This document shows positions 25,088 through 33,878 of a stretch of DNA of 64,000 nt, piece by piece. The stretch covers positions 62,001 through 126,000 of the forward strand of contig JBCBYB010000008.1 in assembly GCA_039816045.1 (NCBI GenBank), given 5' to 3'. Source of the DNA: Thermohalobaculum sp039816045. Its GTDB lineage: Bacteria > Pseudomonadota > Alphaproteobacteria > Rhodobacterales > Rhodobacteraceae. Position 1 is the first letter of the stretch; every line of letters begins with the position of its first letter. The notes below the pieces were generated by a model. The model searched no databases, was not told where the DNA came from, and saw only the letters and a list, made by a program, of their open reading frames with translations. Both the position numbers and the translations under genes were made by a program.

Positions 25088-26968
25088 TCAAGCCCTCAGG
25101 CGCTGAAGCTCTGGCCCGCGGGGGGCTACGAGGCGCGCCGCGACGACGCTCATGACCGAGGCCTGAAGCGCGCGCTGGTCCATCGGCTTCAGAACCAAAC
25201 CGTCAAACCCAGCCGCCTTCATCAGGGGAAGCTCGACCCGGTCGTCAGCCGTGACGGCGAGCACTGGTACATCGGGTGCGCCCGCATTGCCGGAACGGAT
25301 CAGCTTGACCAGTTCCTCGCCGCTCATGCCCGGCATCCGAAGATCCAACAGGACCGCATCGATCGGTTCAACCTTGAGGACCTCGATTGCGTCGGTGGCC
25401 GAGCTTGCCTCCATGGTCTCGACGCCCAAGGGCTTCAGGAACAGCCGGGCAACGGCTCGGTTGGTGCTGACATCGTCGACGAGCAAAACACGGAGGCCGC
25501 TGCCGGTCGCGGTCCCCGCCTCGGGCATGGTGCGCTCGGGCATGTCTTCACGCGAGGGCTCTTCCGCCAGGGTCGCCAAGAACCGGAAGGTGAACTCGGC
25601 ACCGCCCTCGGAAGCATCGGCAGCGGTGATGTCGCCGCCCATCTGCCGAGCCAGACGGCGCGCGATGCAGAGACCCAAGCCCGTGCCACCAACCTGTTTC
25701 ATAACCGCCGCTTTGGACTGCATGAACGGTTCGAACAGCACCTCGGGCCCTGCGCCTCGCAATCCGATGCCCGTATCGGTGACCGTCGCCTTGATCTCCA
25801 CGGTCCCGGTGCGATGATATGTGCGGCGGTTCGCTTTGACCCGGACGGTGACGCTTCCCTCATCGGTGAACTTGATCGCGTTGGAGACGAGGTTCGAAAG
25901 ACATTGGCGCAAACGGATCGGGTCGTGCTCGATCCAATCGGGTACACTGGTGTCCCGCTCGAGCCGGAGCACGATGCCTTTGGCCTGCGCGACCGGGGCG
26001 AACAGGCTGATGACGTGGTGCAGCCCTGCGTGGAAACTCTCCGGCACCGGGTGAATGTCGAGCCGGCCCGCCTCAATCTTAGAGTGGTCGAGTAGATCGT
26101 TTAGCAGCGCCGTCAGTGATCGACCGGACTCCGCAATCACCTCGGCTCGCTCGCGCTGCTCGGGTGAGAGGTCATCCGAGAGGAGCCCCTGTGTCATCCC
26201 GATGATGCCGTTGAGTGGTGTTCGAAGCTCGTGCCCCACGGTTGCCAGGAAGCGCGCCTTGTCCTCGGGATCGACCGCGGGTTGCGCGGCCGGCAACCAA
26301 CCACCCGGGCCCATGGCCGGGAAGATCCCTCGGTTGACCCCTCCCCAACTCCAGAGGATGGCGGCGAGCAGCCCCAAGGCGAACTCTCCGGCGGCAGCCC
26401 CGGGCGCCACCCCAGTGCCGAGCTCATAGAGGCTCAGCAGCATGATGGTCGCGAAGGGAAGCATGCCGCTCCGCACGATCCAGGGGCCGGTCCGCACGCG
26501 CACGGCCTGTAGCAGGATGAGCCCAAAAAGCGCGATGGAAACCACCCTGGTCTCGGGCCGTTCCAGGATCCAGAGAAACCCTGCCAAAGTGGCGATCATC
26601 ATCGGGCCGAGCATGTCAGCCACGTAGCCGCGCCAACCGAGACCCTTGATCTGCGCCGAGCGGCGATCCGACACCGCACTCTGCAACAGACCGAGCTCTA
26701 CGACCAAGAACGTGCCGAGGACACCGAGTAGGCCAAAACCCAGGGCATAGGAGTAGGTCACCGCGACGAACATCACGACGACGCCTAGAGCTGCGACACG
26801 CTCCGTGCGTTCCCGGTTGAAGACCGGCGTCGCCTTGGCATGCTCGGCCTGATCGGTGCGCCGCCGGAAAAGGGTGTGGCGAAGGATGCCGACGAACCGC
26901 TCCAGAGCCTTCCGCAGCGAGCGATTCTGGTCGGCCACGCCAACCGTTCTCCCAACATCCGTCGCCAT
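25088..26968 (-). CDS. Hybrid sensor histidine kinase with receiver domain
   Basis: 626 residues. The N-terminal 200 residues hold about five membrane helices with no obvious periplasmic sensor, suggesting a membrane-embedded signal. Then HisKA with the phospho-His box GHELRTPLNGIIGMTQG, HATPase_c with NLVSNAIKFT (N box), DTGIG (G1) and GGTGLGLCIARRLARQMGG (G2), and a C-terminal receiver with VLLDLRMPGMSG carrying the phospho-Asp. It lacks an Hpt domain or a cognate DNA-binding regulator next door, so phosphate must go to a partner elsewhere. Stimulus unknown. Confidence 0.93.
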   Translation of the reverse strand: MATDVGRTVGVADQNRSLRKALERFVGILRHTLFRRRTDQAEHAKATPVFNRERTERVAALGVVVMFVAVTYSYALGFGLLGVLGTFLVVELGLLQSAVSDRRSAQIKGLGWRGYVADMLGPMMIATLAGFLWILERPETRVVSIALFGLILLQAVRVRTGPWIVRSGMLPFATIMLLSLYELGTGVAPGAAAGEFALGLLAAILWSWGGVNRGIFPAMGPGGWLPAAQPAVDPEDKARFLATVGHELRTPLNGIIGMTQGLLSDDLSPEQRERAEVIAESGRSLTALLNDLLDHSKIEAGRLDIHPVPESFHAGLHHVISLFAPVAQAKGIVLRLERDTSVPDWIEHDPIRLRQCLSNLVSNAIKFTDEGSVTVRVKANRRTYHRTGTVEIKATVTDTGIGLRGAGPEVLFEPFMQSKAAVMKQVGGTGLGLCIARRLARQMGGDITAADASEGGAEFTFRFLATLAEEPSREDMPERTMPEAGTATGSGLRVLLVDDVSTNRAVARLFLKPLGVETMEASSATDAIEVLKVEPIDAVLLDLRMPGMSGEELVKLIRSGNAGAPDVPVLAVTADDRVELPLMKAAGFDGLVLKPMDQRALQASVMSVVAARLVAPRGPELQRLRA

Positions 26969-27167
26969 ACGGCGTCCTCCAATCGTGCTGCTTCATGCCG
27001 AAGGACATTCAGTCCGCAGAACTGGAAACGACCGGCTTGCCCGTCGCGCCACCGCATTCGGAAGCGCCGTCCAGCAACCCACAGACAACCGCCTCACCCC
27101 GTTCGAGGTGTGGGCCAAGATCGCGTGGAAAAGTGAACAAGCCCTTGTCGCGGACCCAGGGCGGTTC

Positions 27168-27857
27168 TCAGCGGCGTCGAAAGTGATCCGCCAAGCGTTC
27201 GAGAGGAGAGCGCGGCGGCTCTTCGGTGGCTGGGGCTTCGGACGCAGGGGTGGGGCGCGCCTGCGACAGCTTGGGTTTGGCCGGTTTCAGAGGCTGCAGC
27301 GCAAGACCGATGCTGTTGAGGAACGCGGCGTTGTCGCCTCTCACAAGGCCCGGCACAGCGCGCGCAATGGCTTCGAGAACAGGCGTCAGCCAGATCCGAT
27401 CGGCCACAGCGAAGTCATGCAACACATAACCGGAGACACGGGATTTGTCGCCCGGATGCCCGATCCCCATCCGCACCCGGTGATAATCGGCCCCGATATG
27501 AGCGTGGATAGAACGCAGACCGTTGTGACCCGCATGGCCGCCGCCCTCCTTTACCCGGATCTTACCGGGCGCGAGGTCGAGTTCATCGTGAAAGACGATC
27601 ACATCCGTCGGCGGAACCTTATGAAAGCGTGCCGCTTCACCCACGGCCCGGCCGCTTTCGTTCATGAAGGTCTGAGGTTTGACGAGAAGGATCTTCTCGC
27701 CTGCGATGCGGCCCTCCGCGATCTCAGCCTGGAACTTCGAGCGCCACGGGCCGAAACCCTGCTCGGAGGCGATCGCATCGAGCGCCATGAACCCGATATT
27801 GTGCCGGGTTCCCGCATATTTCGCCCCGGGATTGCCCAGCCCGACCAGAAGTTGCAT
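27168..27857 (-). CDS. pth: Peptidyl-tRNA hydrolase
   Basis: 229-residue Pth, which frees tRNA from peptidyl-tRNA dropped by ribosomes. It contains VGLGNPGAKYAGTRHNIGF with the catalytic His, KPQTFMNESG, and FHDELDLAPGKIRVKEGGGHAGHNG with the catalytic Asp. The last 40 residues are a Pro/Ala-rich extension beyond the usual 190-residue core, common in Rhodobacterales. ATG 27857. The usual alphaproteobacterial partner ribosomal protein L25 (rplY) is not next to it; the 199-bp gap downstream (26969-27167) shows no gene. Confidence 0.97.
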   Translation of the reverse strand: MQLLVGLGNPGAKYAGTRHNIGFMALDAIASEQGFGPWRSKFQAEIAEGRIAGEKILLVKPQTFMNESGRAVGEAARFHKVPPTDVIVFHDELDLAPGKIRVKEGGGHAGHNGLRSIHAHIGADYHRVRMGIGHPGDKSRVSGYVLHDFAVADRIWLTPVLEAIARAVPGLVRGDNAAFLNSIGLALQPLKPAKPKLSQARPTPASEAPATEEPPRSPLERLADHFRRR

Positions 27858-27884
27858 CGGCTCGCCCCCCGGGGCTGTGGCGCC

Positions 27885-28247
27885 TTAGCTGTTGTGCGCG
27901 CGGATCTGTTCGGCAGCGTCCTTGTTGAACGCAACACCGTTGGTCTCGAACACCTGGTCGAGCTCGCCCGACAACGTCATCTCGACGATGATATCGCAGC
28001 CGCCTACGAACTCGCCCTTCACATAAAGCTGCGGGATCGTCGGCCAGTCTGAAAACGACTTGATGCCCTGGCGCAGATCATCGGACTCGAGAACGTTGAT
28101 GCCAGAGTACTCGACATCGACGAAGCCGAGGATCTGCGCCACCTTGCTGGAGAACCCGCATTGCGGTGCATCGGGAGTGCCCTTCATGAAGAGCACAACG
28201 GGGTTTTGGTCGACGGTTTCCTGGATACGCGCCTGGATATCGGACAT
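27885..28247 (-). CDS. grxD: Monothiol glutaredoxin Grx4/GrxD
   Basis: 120-residue CGFS-type glutaredoxin: active site PQCGFSSK, with the glutathione-binding WPTIPQLYV and GGCDI motifs. Two such proteins hold a bridging 2Fe-2S cluster with two glutathiones, and with BolA form a heterodimer in iron-sulfur trafficking and iron sensing. ATG 28247 (MSDIQARI) follows an AGGAGGG-type site. The bolA gene lies directly upstream on the same strand (102 bp), as in many alphaproteobacteria. Confidence 0.96.
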   Translation of the reverse strand: MSDIQARIQETVDQNPVVLFMKGTPDAPQCGFSSKVAQILGFVDVEYSGINVLESDDLRQGIKSFSDWPTIPQLYVKGEFVGGCDIIVEMTLSGELDQVFETNGVAFNKDAAEQIRAHNS

Positions 28248-28349
28248 GGATGCCCTCCTGCGATGTCTGTGAGCTCGGTCAGACCGATTTGGTCGGGTAA
28301 TAGGGTCGGAGGCGGCAAAAGACAAGGGCGAGAGCCCCAACCTCGCAGC

Positions 28350-28592
28350 TCAGTCAGGTGCCTTGGTTTGAAGTGCCAGCGCATGCAGCGGTGCGTTGGA
28401 GCCGTCCAAAAGGCTCTTGAGGGCCTGGTTCACCAGCCGCTGCTGCTGCACACGGTTCTTACCGCGGAACTCTTCGTCCACAACGGTCGCGGCATAGTGA
28501 TTGCCATCGCCCGCAAGATCGCGGATCTCGATCTGCGCCTCCGGGAAACGGGCGCGCAGCAGGGTCTCGATCTCGCTTGGCTGTACCGGCAT
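28350..28592 (-). CDS. bolA: BolA family iron-sulfur trafficking partner
   Basis: 80-residue BolA-like protein with the conserved GDGNHYAATVVDEEFRGKNR segment and the signature RVQQQRLVNQAL; a His and a further ligand in the 10-residue loop around GNHY coordinate the cluster shared with monothiol glutaredoxin. ATG 28592 follows AGGAGAG. The short type with Asn-His in the loop resembles IbaG/BolA2-like members. Paired with grxD in one transcript, so the pair forms the Grx4-BolA complex. Confidence 0.93.
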   Translation of the reverse strand: MPVQPSEIETLLRARFPEAQIEIRDLAGDGNHYAATVVDEEFRGKNRVQQQRLVNQALKSLLDGSNAPLHALALQTKAPD

Positions 28593-28657
28593 GGGTCTCT
28601 CCTGATCACTCCATTTCGAAGTAGAGGGCCACAGGCGGGCTGGCAAGCGGGTCGCGC

Positions 28658-29746
28658 TCAGTCGGGGAAGAGCAGCCGCTCGTAGTGCGCCTTCGTCGTC
28701 GCCGCTTCAAAGAGATGCAGTGGATACTCGGGCGCTTGCTCCGATGACAGAGCGGCCTCGAGCGCCTGAGCCAACGCTGAAGGGTCGCCAACCGGCACAA
28801 GGGTGCCCAGCCGACCGTCATCGAGCAGCTCTCGCGTGCCACCCGTGCCGTCGGTGCCCACAATGCGAGCACCTGCCGCCATCGCTTCGATGATCACGGT
28901 CGGCAGTCCTTCGGATCTTGAGGACAGCACAAAGACCCCGCAGGCAGCGAGATAAGGCATCGGATCGGGGGCGAACCCCGGCAAGCTCACCGCATCGGCG
29001 AGGTCAAGCTCTGCCACCAACGCCTCCAGCGCTGCGCGGTCGGGACCTTCACCAAGGATCAGCAGCCGACAGTCGATCTTCTCACGGAGTAAAGCAAAGG
29101 CCCGGATCAGTGTCGGATAGTCCTTCCGCGGGATCATCTGACCGACACTGAGGACGACTGGAGGCGCTCCGGGCGCAAACCATGGATGGTCAGCCGCGCG
29201 TTTCGTTCGAGCGAGAAGCTCAGGCGTCACCACTGCATTGTAGACCACCGCAATGTGGTCCCGGGGCATACCGCTCAACGCTGCGAGATCATCTGCCACG
29301 TCCGTGCCGACCGCCAAAACTCGATCCGCCCGTGGATAGAGCCGCCGAATCAGTGGCGGCAAAACTCGATGCGTCCATTTCTGCGCCACATGCGGGCTGA
29401 CCATGTTGTGCTCTGTCAGCAAGAGCCGCGTCTGCACGCCCGCAAGCATGCGTGCCATGACCGCCAAACAGTTGAACGACGACATCGCCGATACAAACCC
29501 GTCGGGCCGCGCTTCGCGCATGTACCGCGCGATGGCTGGAACGGCGCGCAAGCGTCCCGGGGCATTTAAGACAATGCGATTGAGGGACGCTGGCACAGCA
29601 TCCACGAGCGGGCCTGTGTCCTGCAACAACACAAGATCGACCCGGTCACCTTCTGAGACGAACTGATCGGCCAACGCCAGCGTTACCCGCTCCGCACCGC
29701 CGCCGCCAAGATCCGGCAGCATGAAGGCAATGTGGCGTCCGGACAT
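28658..29746 (-). CDS. GT4-family glycosyltransferase
   Basis: 362-residue GT-B glycosyltransferase. The N-terminal acceptor half begins HIAFMLPDLGGGGAERVTL, typical of GT4 enzymes. The donor half holds VVLSVGQMIPRKDYPTLIRAF and the nucleotide-sugar E-x7-E motif in SSRSEGLPTVIIEAMAAG. It probably adds a sugar to a lipid-linked or surface polysaccharide at the inner membrane. It lies 9 bp downstream of rho and on the same strand. That position, next to rho, is where mnmE sits in many relatives, so the gene marks a rearranged boundary. Confidence 0.92.
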   Translation of the reverse strand: MSGRHIAFMLPDLGGGGAERVTLALADQFVSEGDRVDLVLLQDTGPLVDAVPASLNRIVLNAPGRLRAVPAIARYMREARPDGFVSAMSSFNCLAVMARMLAGVQTRLLLTEHNMVSPHVAQKWTHRVLPPLIRRLYPRADRVLAVGTDVADDLAALSGMPRDHIAVVYNAVVTPELLARTKRAADHPWFAPGAPPVVLSVGQMIPRKDYPTLIRAFALLREKIDCRLLILGEGPDRAALEALVAELDLADAVSLPGFAPDPMPYLAACGVFVLSSRSEGLPTVIIEAMAAGARIVGTDGTGGTRELLDDGRLGTLVPVGDPSALAQALEAALSSEQAPEYPLHLFEAATTKAHYERLLFPD

Positions 29747-29755
29747 CCCTGCCCG

Positions 29756-31021
29756 TCAGGCGTTCATGCTGTCGAAGAAATCGGAGTTTGTTTTCGTCTG
29801 TTTCAGCTTGCCAAGCAGGAACTCGATCGCGTCCGTCGTCCCCATCGGGTTGAGGATGCGACGGAGCACATACATCTTTGTGAGATCGACCTTCGAGACC
29901 AACAGGTCTTCTTTGCGCGTACCCGATTTGAGAATGTCGATCGCCGGAAAAACGCGTTTGTCGGCGATCTTGCGGTCGAGAACGATCTCCGAGTTGCCGG
30001 TGCCCTTAAACTCCTCGAAGATCACCTCGTCCATGCGGCTGCCTGTGTCGATCAGCGCTGTCGCGATGATGGTGAGGGAGCCACCCTCTTCGATGTTCCG
30101 AGCCGCACCGAAGAAGCGTTTGGGCCGCTGAAGCGCGTTTGCATCGACACCGCCGGTGAGCACCTTGCCCGAGGACGGCACAACGGTGTTGTAGGCCCGG
30201 CCAAGGCGCGTGATCGAGTCGAGCAGGATGACGACATCGCGCCCATGCTCGGTGAGGCGTTTGGCCTTCTCGATGACCATCTCGGCCACCGCCACGTGGC
30301 GCGTCGCCGGTTCGTCGAACGTGGAGGACACCACTTCCCCAGAAACGGACCGCTGCATGTCGGTCACCTCTTCCGGGCGCTCATCAATCAGCAGAACGAT
30401 GAGATAGCACTCGGGATGGTTCACTTCGATCGACTTAGCAATGTTCTGCAGCAGCACCGTCTTACCCGTGCGGGGCGGCGCCACGATCAACCCACGCTGA
30501 CCCTTGCCGATGGGCGAGACCAGATCGATCACGCGCGCCGAGCGGTCGCGGATCGTGGGATCCTCAATCTCCATCTTCAGACGCTGGTCCGGGTAGAGGG
30601 GGGTGAGGTTGTCGAAGTGCACCTTATGGCGCGCCTTCTCCGGATCTTCGAAGTTGATCGTGTTGACCTTGAGGAGCGCGAAGTATCGCTCGCCATCCTT
30701 TGGTGCACGGATCGGACCTTCGACCGTGTCACCAGTCCGGATGCCGAATTTTCGGATCTGATTGGGCGAGAGGTAAATATCATCGGGCCCAGGGAGATAG
30801 TTGGCCTCGGGGGAGCGCAAGAAGCCGAAGCCATCCTGCAGCACCTCCAACACGCCCATGCCGATGATTTCTTCGTCCCGATCCGCGAGCTCCCGGAGGA
30901 TCGCAAACATCATGTCCTGTTTGCGCAGGGTAGACGCATTCTCAACTTCGAGAGATTCCGCCAGCGACAACAAATCGGTCGGCGACTTTGCCTTCAGATC
31001 GGCAAGTTTCTGTTGGGTCAT
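29756..31021 (-). CDS. rho: Transcription termination factor Rho
   Basis: 421-residue hexameric RNA helicase. N-terminal Rho_N domain, then a cold-shock-like RNA-binding domain (GFGFLRSPEANYLPG), then a RecA-type motor with Walker A APPRTGKTVLLQ, Walker B DVVILLDSITR, the Q loop around LTGGVDANAL and the R loop near FKGTGNSE. It ends antisense and untranslated transcripts. ATG 31021. A 168-bp leader separates it from hemJ; it includes a small GCCCG-AA-CGGGC hairpin at about 31060, and rho genes are commonly autoregulated through their leaders. Confidence 0.98.
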   Translation of the reverse strand: MTQQKLADLKAKSPTDLLSLAESLEVENASTLRKQDMMFAILRELADRDEEIIGMGVLEVLQDGFGFLRSPEANYLPGPDDIYLSPNQIRKFGIRTGDTVEGPIRAPKDGERYFALLKVNTINFEDPEKARHKVHFDNLTPLYPDQRLKMEIEDPTIRDRSARVIDLVSPIGKGQRGLIVAPPRTGKTVLLQNIAKSIEVNHPECYLIVLLIDERPEEVTDMQRSVSGEVVSSTFDEPATRHVAVAEMVIEKAKRLTEHGRDVVILLDSITRLGRAYNTVVPSSGKVLTGGVDANALQRPKRFFGAARNIEEGGSLTIIATALIDTGSRMDEVIFEEFKGTGNSEIVLDRKIADKRVFPAIDILKSGTRKEDLLVSKVDLTKMYVLRRILNPMGTTDAIEFLLGKLKQTKTNSDFFDSMNA

Positions 31022-31189
31022 GGATCCCGCGCTGGTCAGTAGAGGGGCGAAGAGAAAAACAAGCCCGAACGGGCGGTGCAGATCTGTCTCTGCGGATTAG
31101 CGAGCTGGAATAACGTTGATCGCCAGATTTGTCAAGTGGTCTAGTCGATGCCCGATATGGACCAGAAACACTTCATCGTTCCTACGCGT

Positions 31190-31645
31190 TCAGAACGGTT
31201 TCACAATGACGAGGATCACAATCCCCACCATCATGAGTGTCGGTACTTCGTTCATCAGCCGATAGGTTCGGCCCGAGTGGGTGTTGGCGTCCCGGTCGAA
31301 CTCCTTCCGGCGCAGACCGAGCCAATGGTGAAACCAAGTCATGCCGAGGATCAGCACAATCTTAGCATGCAGCCAGTACGCGCCCGAAATCCCTTCCCAA
31401 CCGAGAGCCACCATCATCAAAAGACCAAACAGCCAGGTCGCCATCATCGCCGGGTTCATGATGTAGCGAAAAAGCTTGAGCTCCATGACCTTGAAGGTCT
31501 CGGAAAGCTCTGAGCCGACCGCTGCTCGCTCGGCGTGATAAACGAAAAGCCGTGGTAGATAGAAGATGCCGGCCATCCACGCGATGACCGACATCACATG
31601 CAACGCCTTGAGCCAGTCATACCAGTCCAGCAAGAGATCTTGCAT
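31190..31645 (-). CDS. hemJ: Protoporphyrinogen IX oxidase HemJ
   Basis: 151-residue, four-helix membrane protein of the HemJ family, the protoporphyrinogen oxidase used by most alphaproteobacteria in place of HemG/HemY. Conserved His in WLKALHVMSVIAWMAGIFYLP and the segment MNEVPTLMMVGIVILVIVKPF are diagnostic, as is KLFRYIMNPAM. It oxidises protoporphyrinogen IX before iron insertion. It starts 4 bp after hemE and is co-transcribed with it, so two steps of haem synthesis are linked next to the origin. Confidence 0.95.
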   Translation of the reverse strand: MQDLLLDWYDWLKALHVMSVIAWMAGIFYLPRLFVYHAERAAVGSELSETFKVMELKLFRYIMNPAMMATWLFGLLMMVALGWEGISGAYWLHAKIVLILGMTWFHHWLGLRRKEFDRDANTHSGRTYRLMNEVPTLMMVGIVILVIVKPF

Positions 31646-31649
31646 GGCG

Positions 31650-32669
31650 TTAGCCCCGGATCGCCTTCAGCAGCACATCGACATTGGCCGGGTCCGCTTC
31701 CGGCGTGATCCCGTGCCCGAGATTGAAGATATAGGGATGCCCATCCATCGTCTCGACCAGGCGCTTGGCTGTGTCTGCAAGCGGTTGGCCGCCCGTGATC
31801 ATCAGCATCGGGTCAAGGTTCCCCTGGAGTGCAACCTTTGGCATGGCTTCGCGAGCCCAGTCGAGCGGCACAGACGTGTCGAGTGCAACGCTGTCTACCC
31901 CCGTCTCCGACGCGAACCGCACAGTGGAGCCACCGGACCCCCGGGGAAACCCGATCACAGGAATGCCGGGGTGGCGCGCCTTGAGGGCGGCCGTAATCTT
32001 ACGCGCAGGTTCGATCGAAAACCGCCAGAACATATCCGGCGCCAGCGCACCCGCCCAGCTGTCAAAGATCTTGATGACCTCGGCACCTGCATCCACCTGG
32101 CGCGAGAGATAGTGGATGGTCGCCTCGGTGATCCGGTCGATCAACTGCGCGAAGCCTTCGGTGTCGGTATACATAAAGCGCCGCGCAGGCCCTTGATCCG
32201 GCGTTCCGCGTCCGGCGACCATATAGGTGGCGACAGTCCAAGGTGCACCAGAAAACCCGATCAGCGTGGTCTCTGCCGGCAGGGACGTCGAGAGCCGTGC
32301 GACCGTCTCATAAACCGGCTCGAGGATCGCATCCAGCTCGTCCACGGGCTTGAGGGAACCGAGCGCCGTTCGGTCCTCCATCGGGTTCAGCCTCGGCCCC
32401 TCACCGACCACAAACGTAAGCTCGCGCCCCATCGCGTGTGGAATGAGCAGGATATCGGCAAAGAGAATGGCAGCGTCGAAGCCATAGCGCCGGATCGGTT
32501 GCAGCGTTACCTCTTCAGCCAACTCCGGATTGTAGCAGAGGTCGAGGAAGGAGCCTGCCTTCGCGCGCGTCTCGCGGTACTCGGGCAGATACCGTCCTGC
32601 CTGCCTCATTAGCCATACTGGCGGCGGTGAGACCGGGTTTCCGGCCAGCACAGAGAGAACCGATTTCAT
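31650..32669 (-). CDS. hemE: Uroporphyrinogen decarboxylase
   Basis: 339-residue HemE, converting uroporphyrinogen III to coproporphyrinogen III in haem synthesis. N-terminal signature PVWLMRQAGRYLPEYRETR, the active-site Asp in FADILLIPHAMG, and FSGAPWTVATYM. ATG 32669 follows GAGGG, and the frame remains open upstream into the origin region without family sequence. It is the first gene left of the putative origin, the same position as in Caulobacter, and heads the hemE-hemJ pair. An 11-bp direct repeat lies 19-42 bp upstream of its start. Confidence 0.98.
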   Translation of the reverse strand: MKSVLSVLAGNPVSPPPVWLMRQAGRYLPEYRETRAKAGSFLDLCYNPELAEEVTLQPIRRYGFDAAILFADILLIPHAMGRELTFVVGEGPRLNPMEDRTALGSLKPVDELDAILEPVYETVARLSTSLPAETTLIGFSGAPWTVATYMVAGRGTPDQGPARRFMYTDTEGFAQLIDRITEATIHYLSRQVDAGAEVIKIFDSWAGALAPDMFWRFSIEPARKITAALKARHPGIPVIGFPRGSGGSTVRFASETGVDSVALDTSVPLDWAREAMPKVALQGNLDPMLMITGGQPLADTAKRLVETMDGHPYIFNLGHGITPEADPANVDVLLKAIRG

Positions 32670-33053
32670 GAAAGCCCTCGGAAAGATTCTTAAAAGGAGT
32701 CTTAAAAGGATGATGGACTCTGAGGAACCCTGAAATCCGGGGATACCCGGGATTGTTGCTTGGTGCACAGGGATATCCACAGAAATATCCGCCCGTCCGG
32801 TGGCCTCTCAGCTCTTGTTCACAGCCAAATAGTTAATAAGATTCAATAAGTTGGCCGTGGAAATGTGTTCCAGAAGCAACAGACTGCCTGGTGGGCAAGC
32901 GAATCCTGTGGGAAAAACCTTTCAGAAATTCACACCTTAGTAACCTTTGTCCTTGTCCACAGCCCGAGGGTGGACCTCTCCCGGCCTCCCCGCTATTCCC
33001 GTTATCCACAAGCGGGCAATCGCCACGCAACAACGTCTCTCTAGGCCATTCGG
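32670..33053. other. Probable chromosomal replication origin (oriC)
   Basis: 384-bp gap between divergent hemE and the kinase-pyrophosphorylase gene, the place of the Caulobacter origin. Candidate DnaA boxes: perfect TTATCCACA at 33002-33010; one-mismatch ATATCCACA at 32773-32781 and TTGTCCACA at 32953-32961; two-mismatch TTGTTCACA at 32815-32823 and, reversed, TGTGGGAAA at 32907-32915. An AT-rich unwinding-like stretch with repeated AATAAG spans 32828-32852. GANTC methylation sites occur at 32685, 32716, 32840 and 32901. Genes on either side run away from it and the visible G/C strand bias changes here. DnaA binding itself is not shown. Confidence 0.82.
33002..33010 (+). promoter_or_regulatory. 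Perfect DnaA box in oriC
   Basis: TTATCCACA, identical to the high-affinity DnaA-binding consensus, 44 bp before the start of the kinase-pyrophosphorylase gene. It is the strongest of the five candidate boxes in the origin region. Confidence 0.8.
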
Positions 33054-33878
33054 ATGAGTGAAAGTCACCACGTCCACCTCATCTCGGACTCGACCGGCGA
33101 GACCCTGAACGCGATGGCTCGGGCAACCATCGCCCATTTCAACGAGATCAAGGTATCGCTGCACACCACCATAATGGTGCGCTCATCCCAAGAGCTTGAG
33201 AATGCCATGGCCAAGCTCCGGCAGAACCCGGGGATGGTGTGCTACACACTCACAGATCGAGATTTGCGCAACCGGCTGGAGCGGGAGTGTGCGGCGCTGA
33301 GCGTTGTTTCCATTGCGCCTCTGGATCCGCTGTTCGCTCGGCTCAGCGATGTCTTTGGCCAGACGCCGGGGCCGGGGGTCGGGCTCCAGTATCAGTTGAA
33401 CAGCGCCTATTTCGAGCGGATCGCCGCCCTCGATTTTGCGATGGCGCATGATGATGGGGCGCTCAGCACGCGGCTCAAGCGAGCGGATGTGATCCTGACT
33501 GGGGTCAGTCGGACTTCAAAAACCCCGACCTGCATTTATCTCGCTCATCGGGGGGTGAAGGCAGCCAACGTCCCCCTCGTGCCCGGGCGGGACCCGGATC
33601 CGGCCTTCTTTGAGGCTTTGGCCGATGGAGTGCCCGCCGTTGGTCTCACGGCGAATCCTTCGCGGCTGGCGCAGATCCGGAGCGAGCGGCTGGAAACGCT
33701 GGGTGACCGCACGCCGGATTATGCCGAGCTCGACCAGGTGCGAACCGAGGTGACCGAGGCGCGGTTGTTCTTTGATCGCCATGCGATCCCCGTGATCGAT
33801 GTCACACGACGCTCGATCGAAGAGACAGCGGCAGCCATTCTGGCCACTCTGCAAACGATCGAAGGCGCACGTCCGTGA
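33054..33878 (+). CDS. Bifunctional kinase/pyrophosphorylase (PPDK regulatory protein, DUF299)
   Basis: 274-residue member of the family that phosphorylates, with ADP, and dephosphorylates pyruvate phosphate dikinase or PEP synthase. The N terminus HLISDSTGETLNAMARA and the P-loop GVSRTSKTPT at about residue 150 are family marks. It is the ortholog of Caulobacter CC0001, the first gene to the right of the origin. The stop overlaps the GTG start of maf as GTGA. No PPDK gene is in the window. Confidence 0.93.
   Translation: MSESHHVHLISDSTGETLNAMARATIAHFNEIKVSLHTTIMVRSSQELENAMAKLRQNPGMVCYTLTDRDLRNRLERECAALSVVSIAPLDPLFARLSDVFGQTPGPGVGLQYQLNSAYFERIAALDFAMAHDDGALSTRLKRADVILTGVSRTSKTPTCIYLAHRGVKAANVPLVPGRDPDPAFFEALADGVPAVGLTANPSRLAQIRSERLETLGDRTPDYAELDQVRTEVTEARLFFDRHAIPVIDVTRRSIEETAAAILATLQTIEGARP

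Noticed and set aside
23888..26095. 735-codon plus-strand frame opposite ychF and the hybrid kinase
   Set aside because: It crosses two real genes and their intergenic gap and has no motif.
32690..32705. TTAA-N8-TTAA as a CtrA box in the origin
   Set aside because: CtrA sites need a seven-base spacer; here it is eight, so only a direct repeat is claimed.
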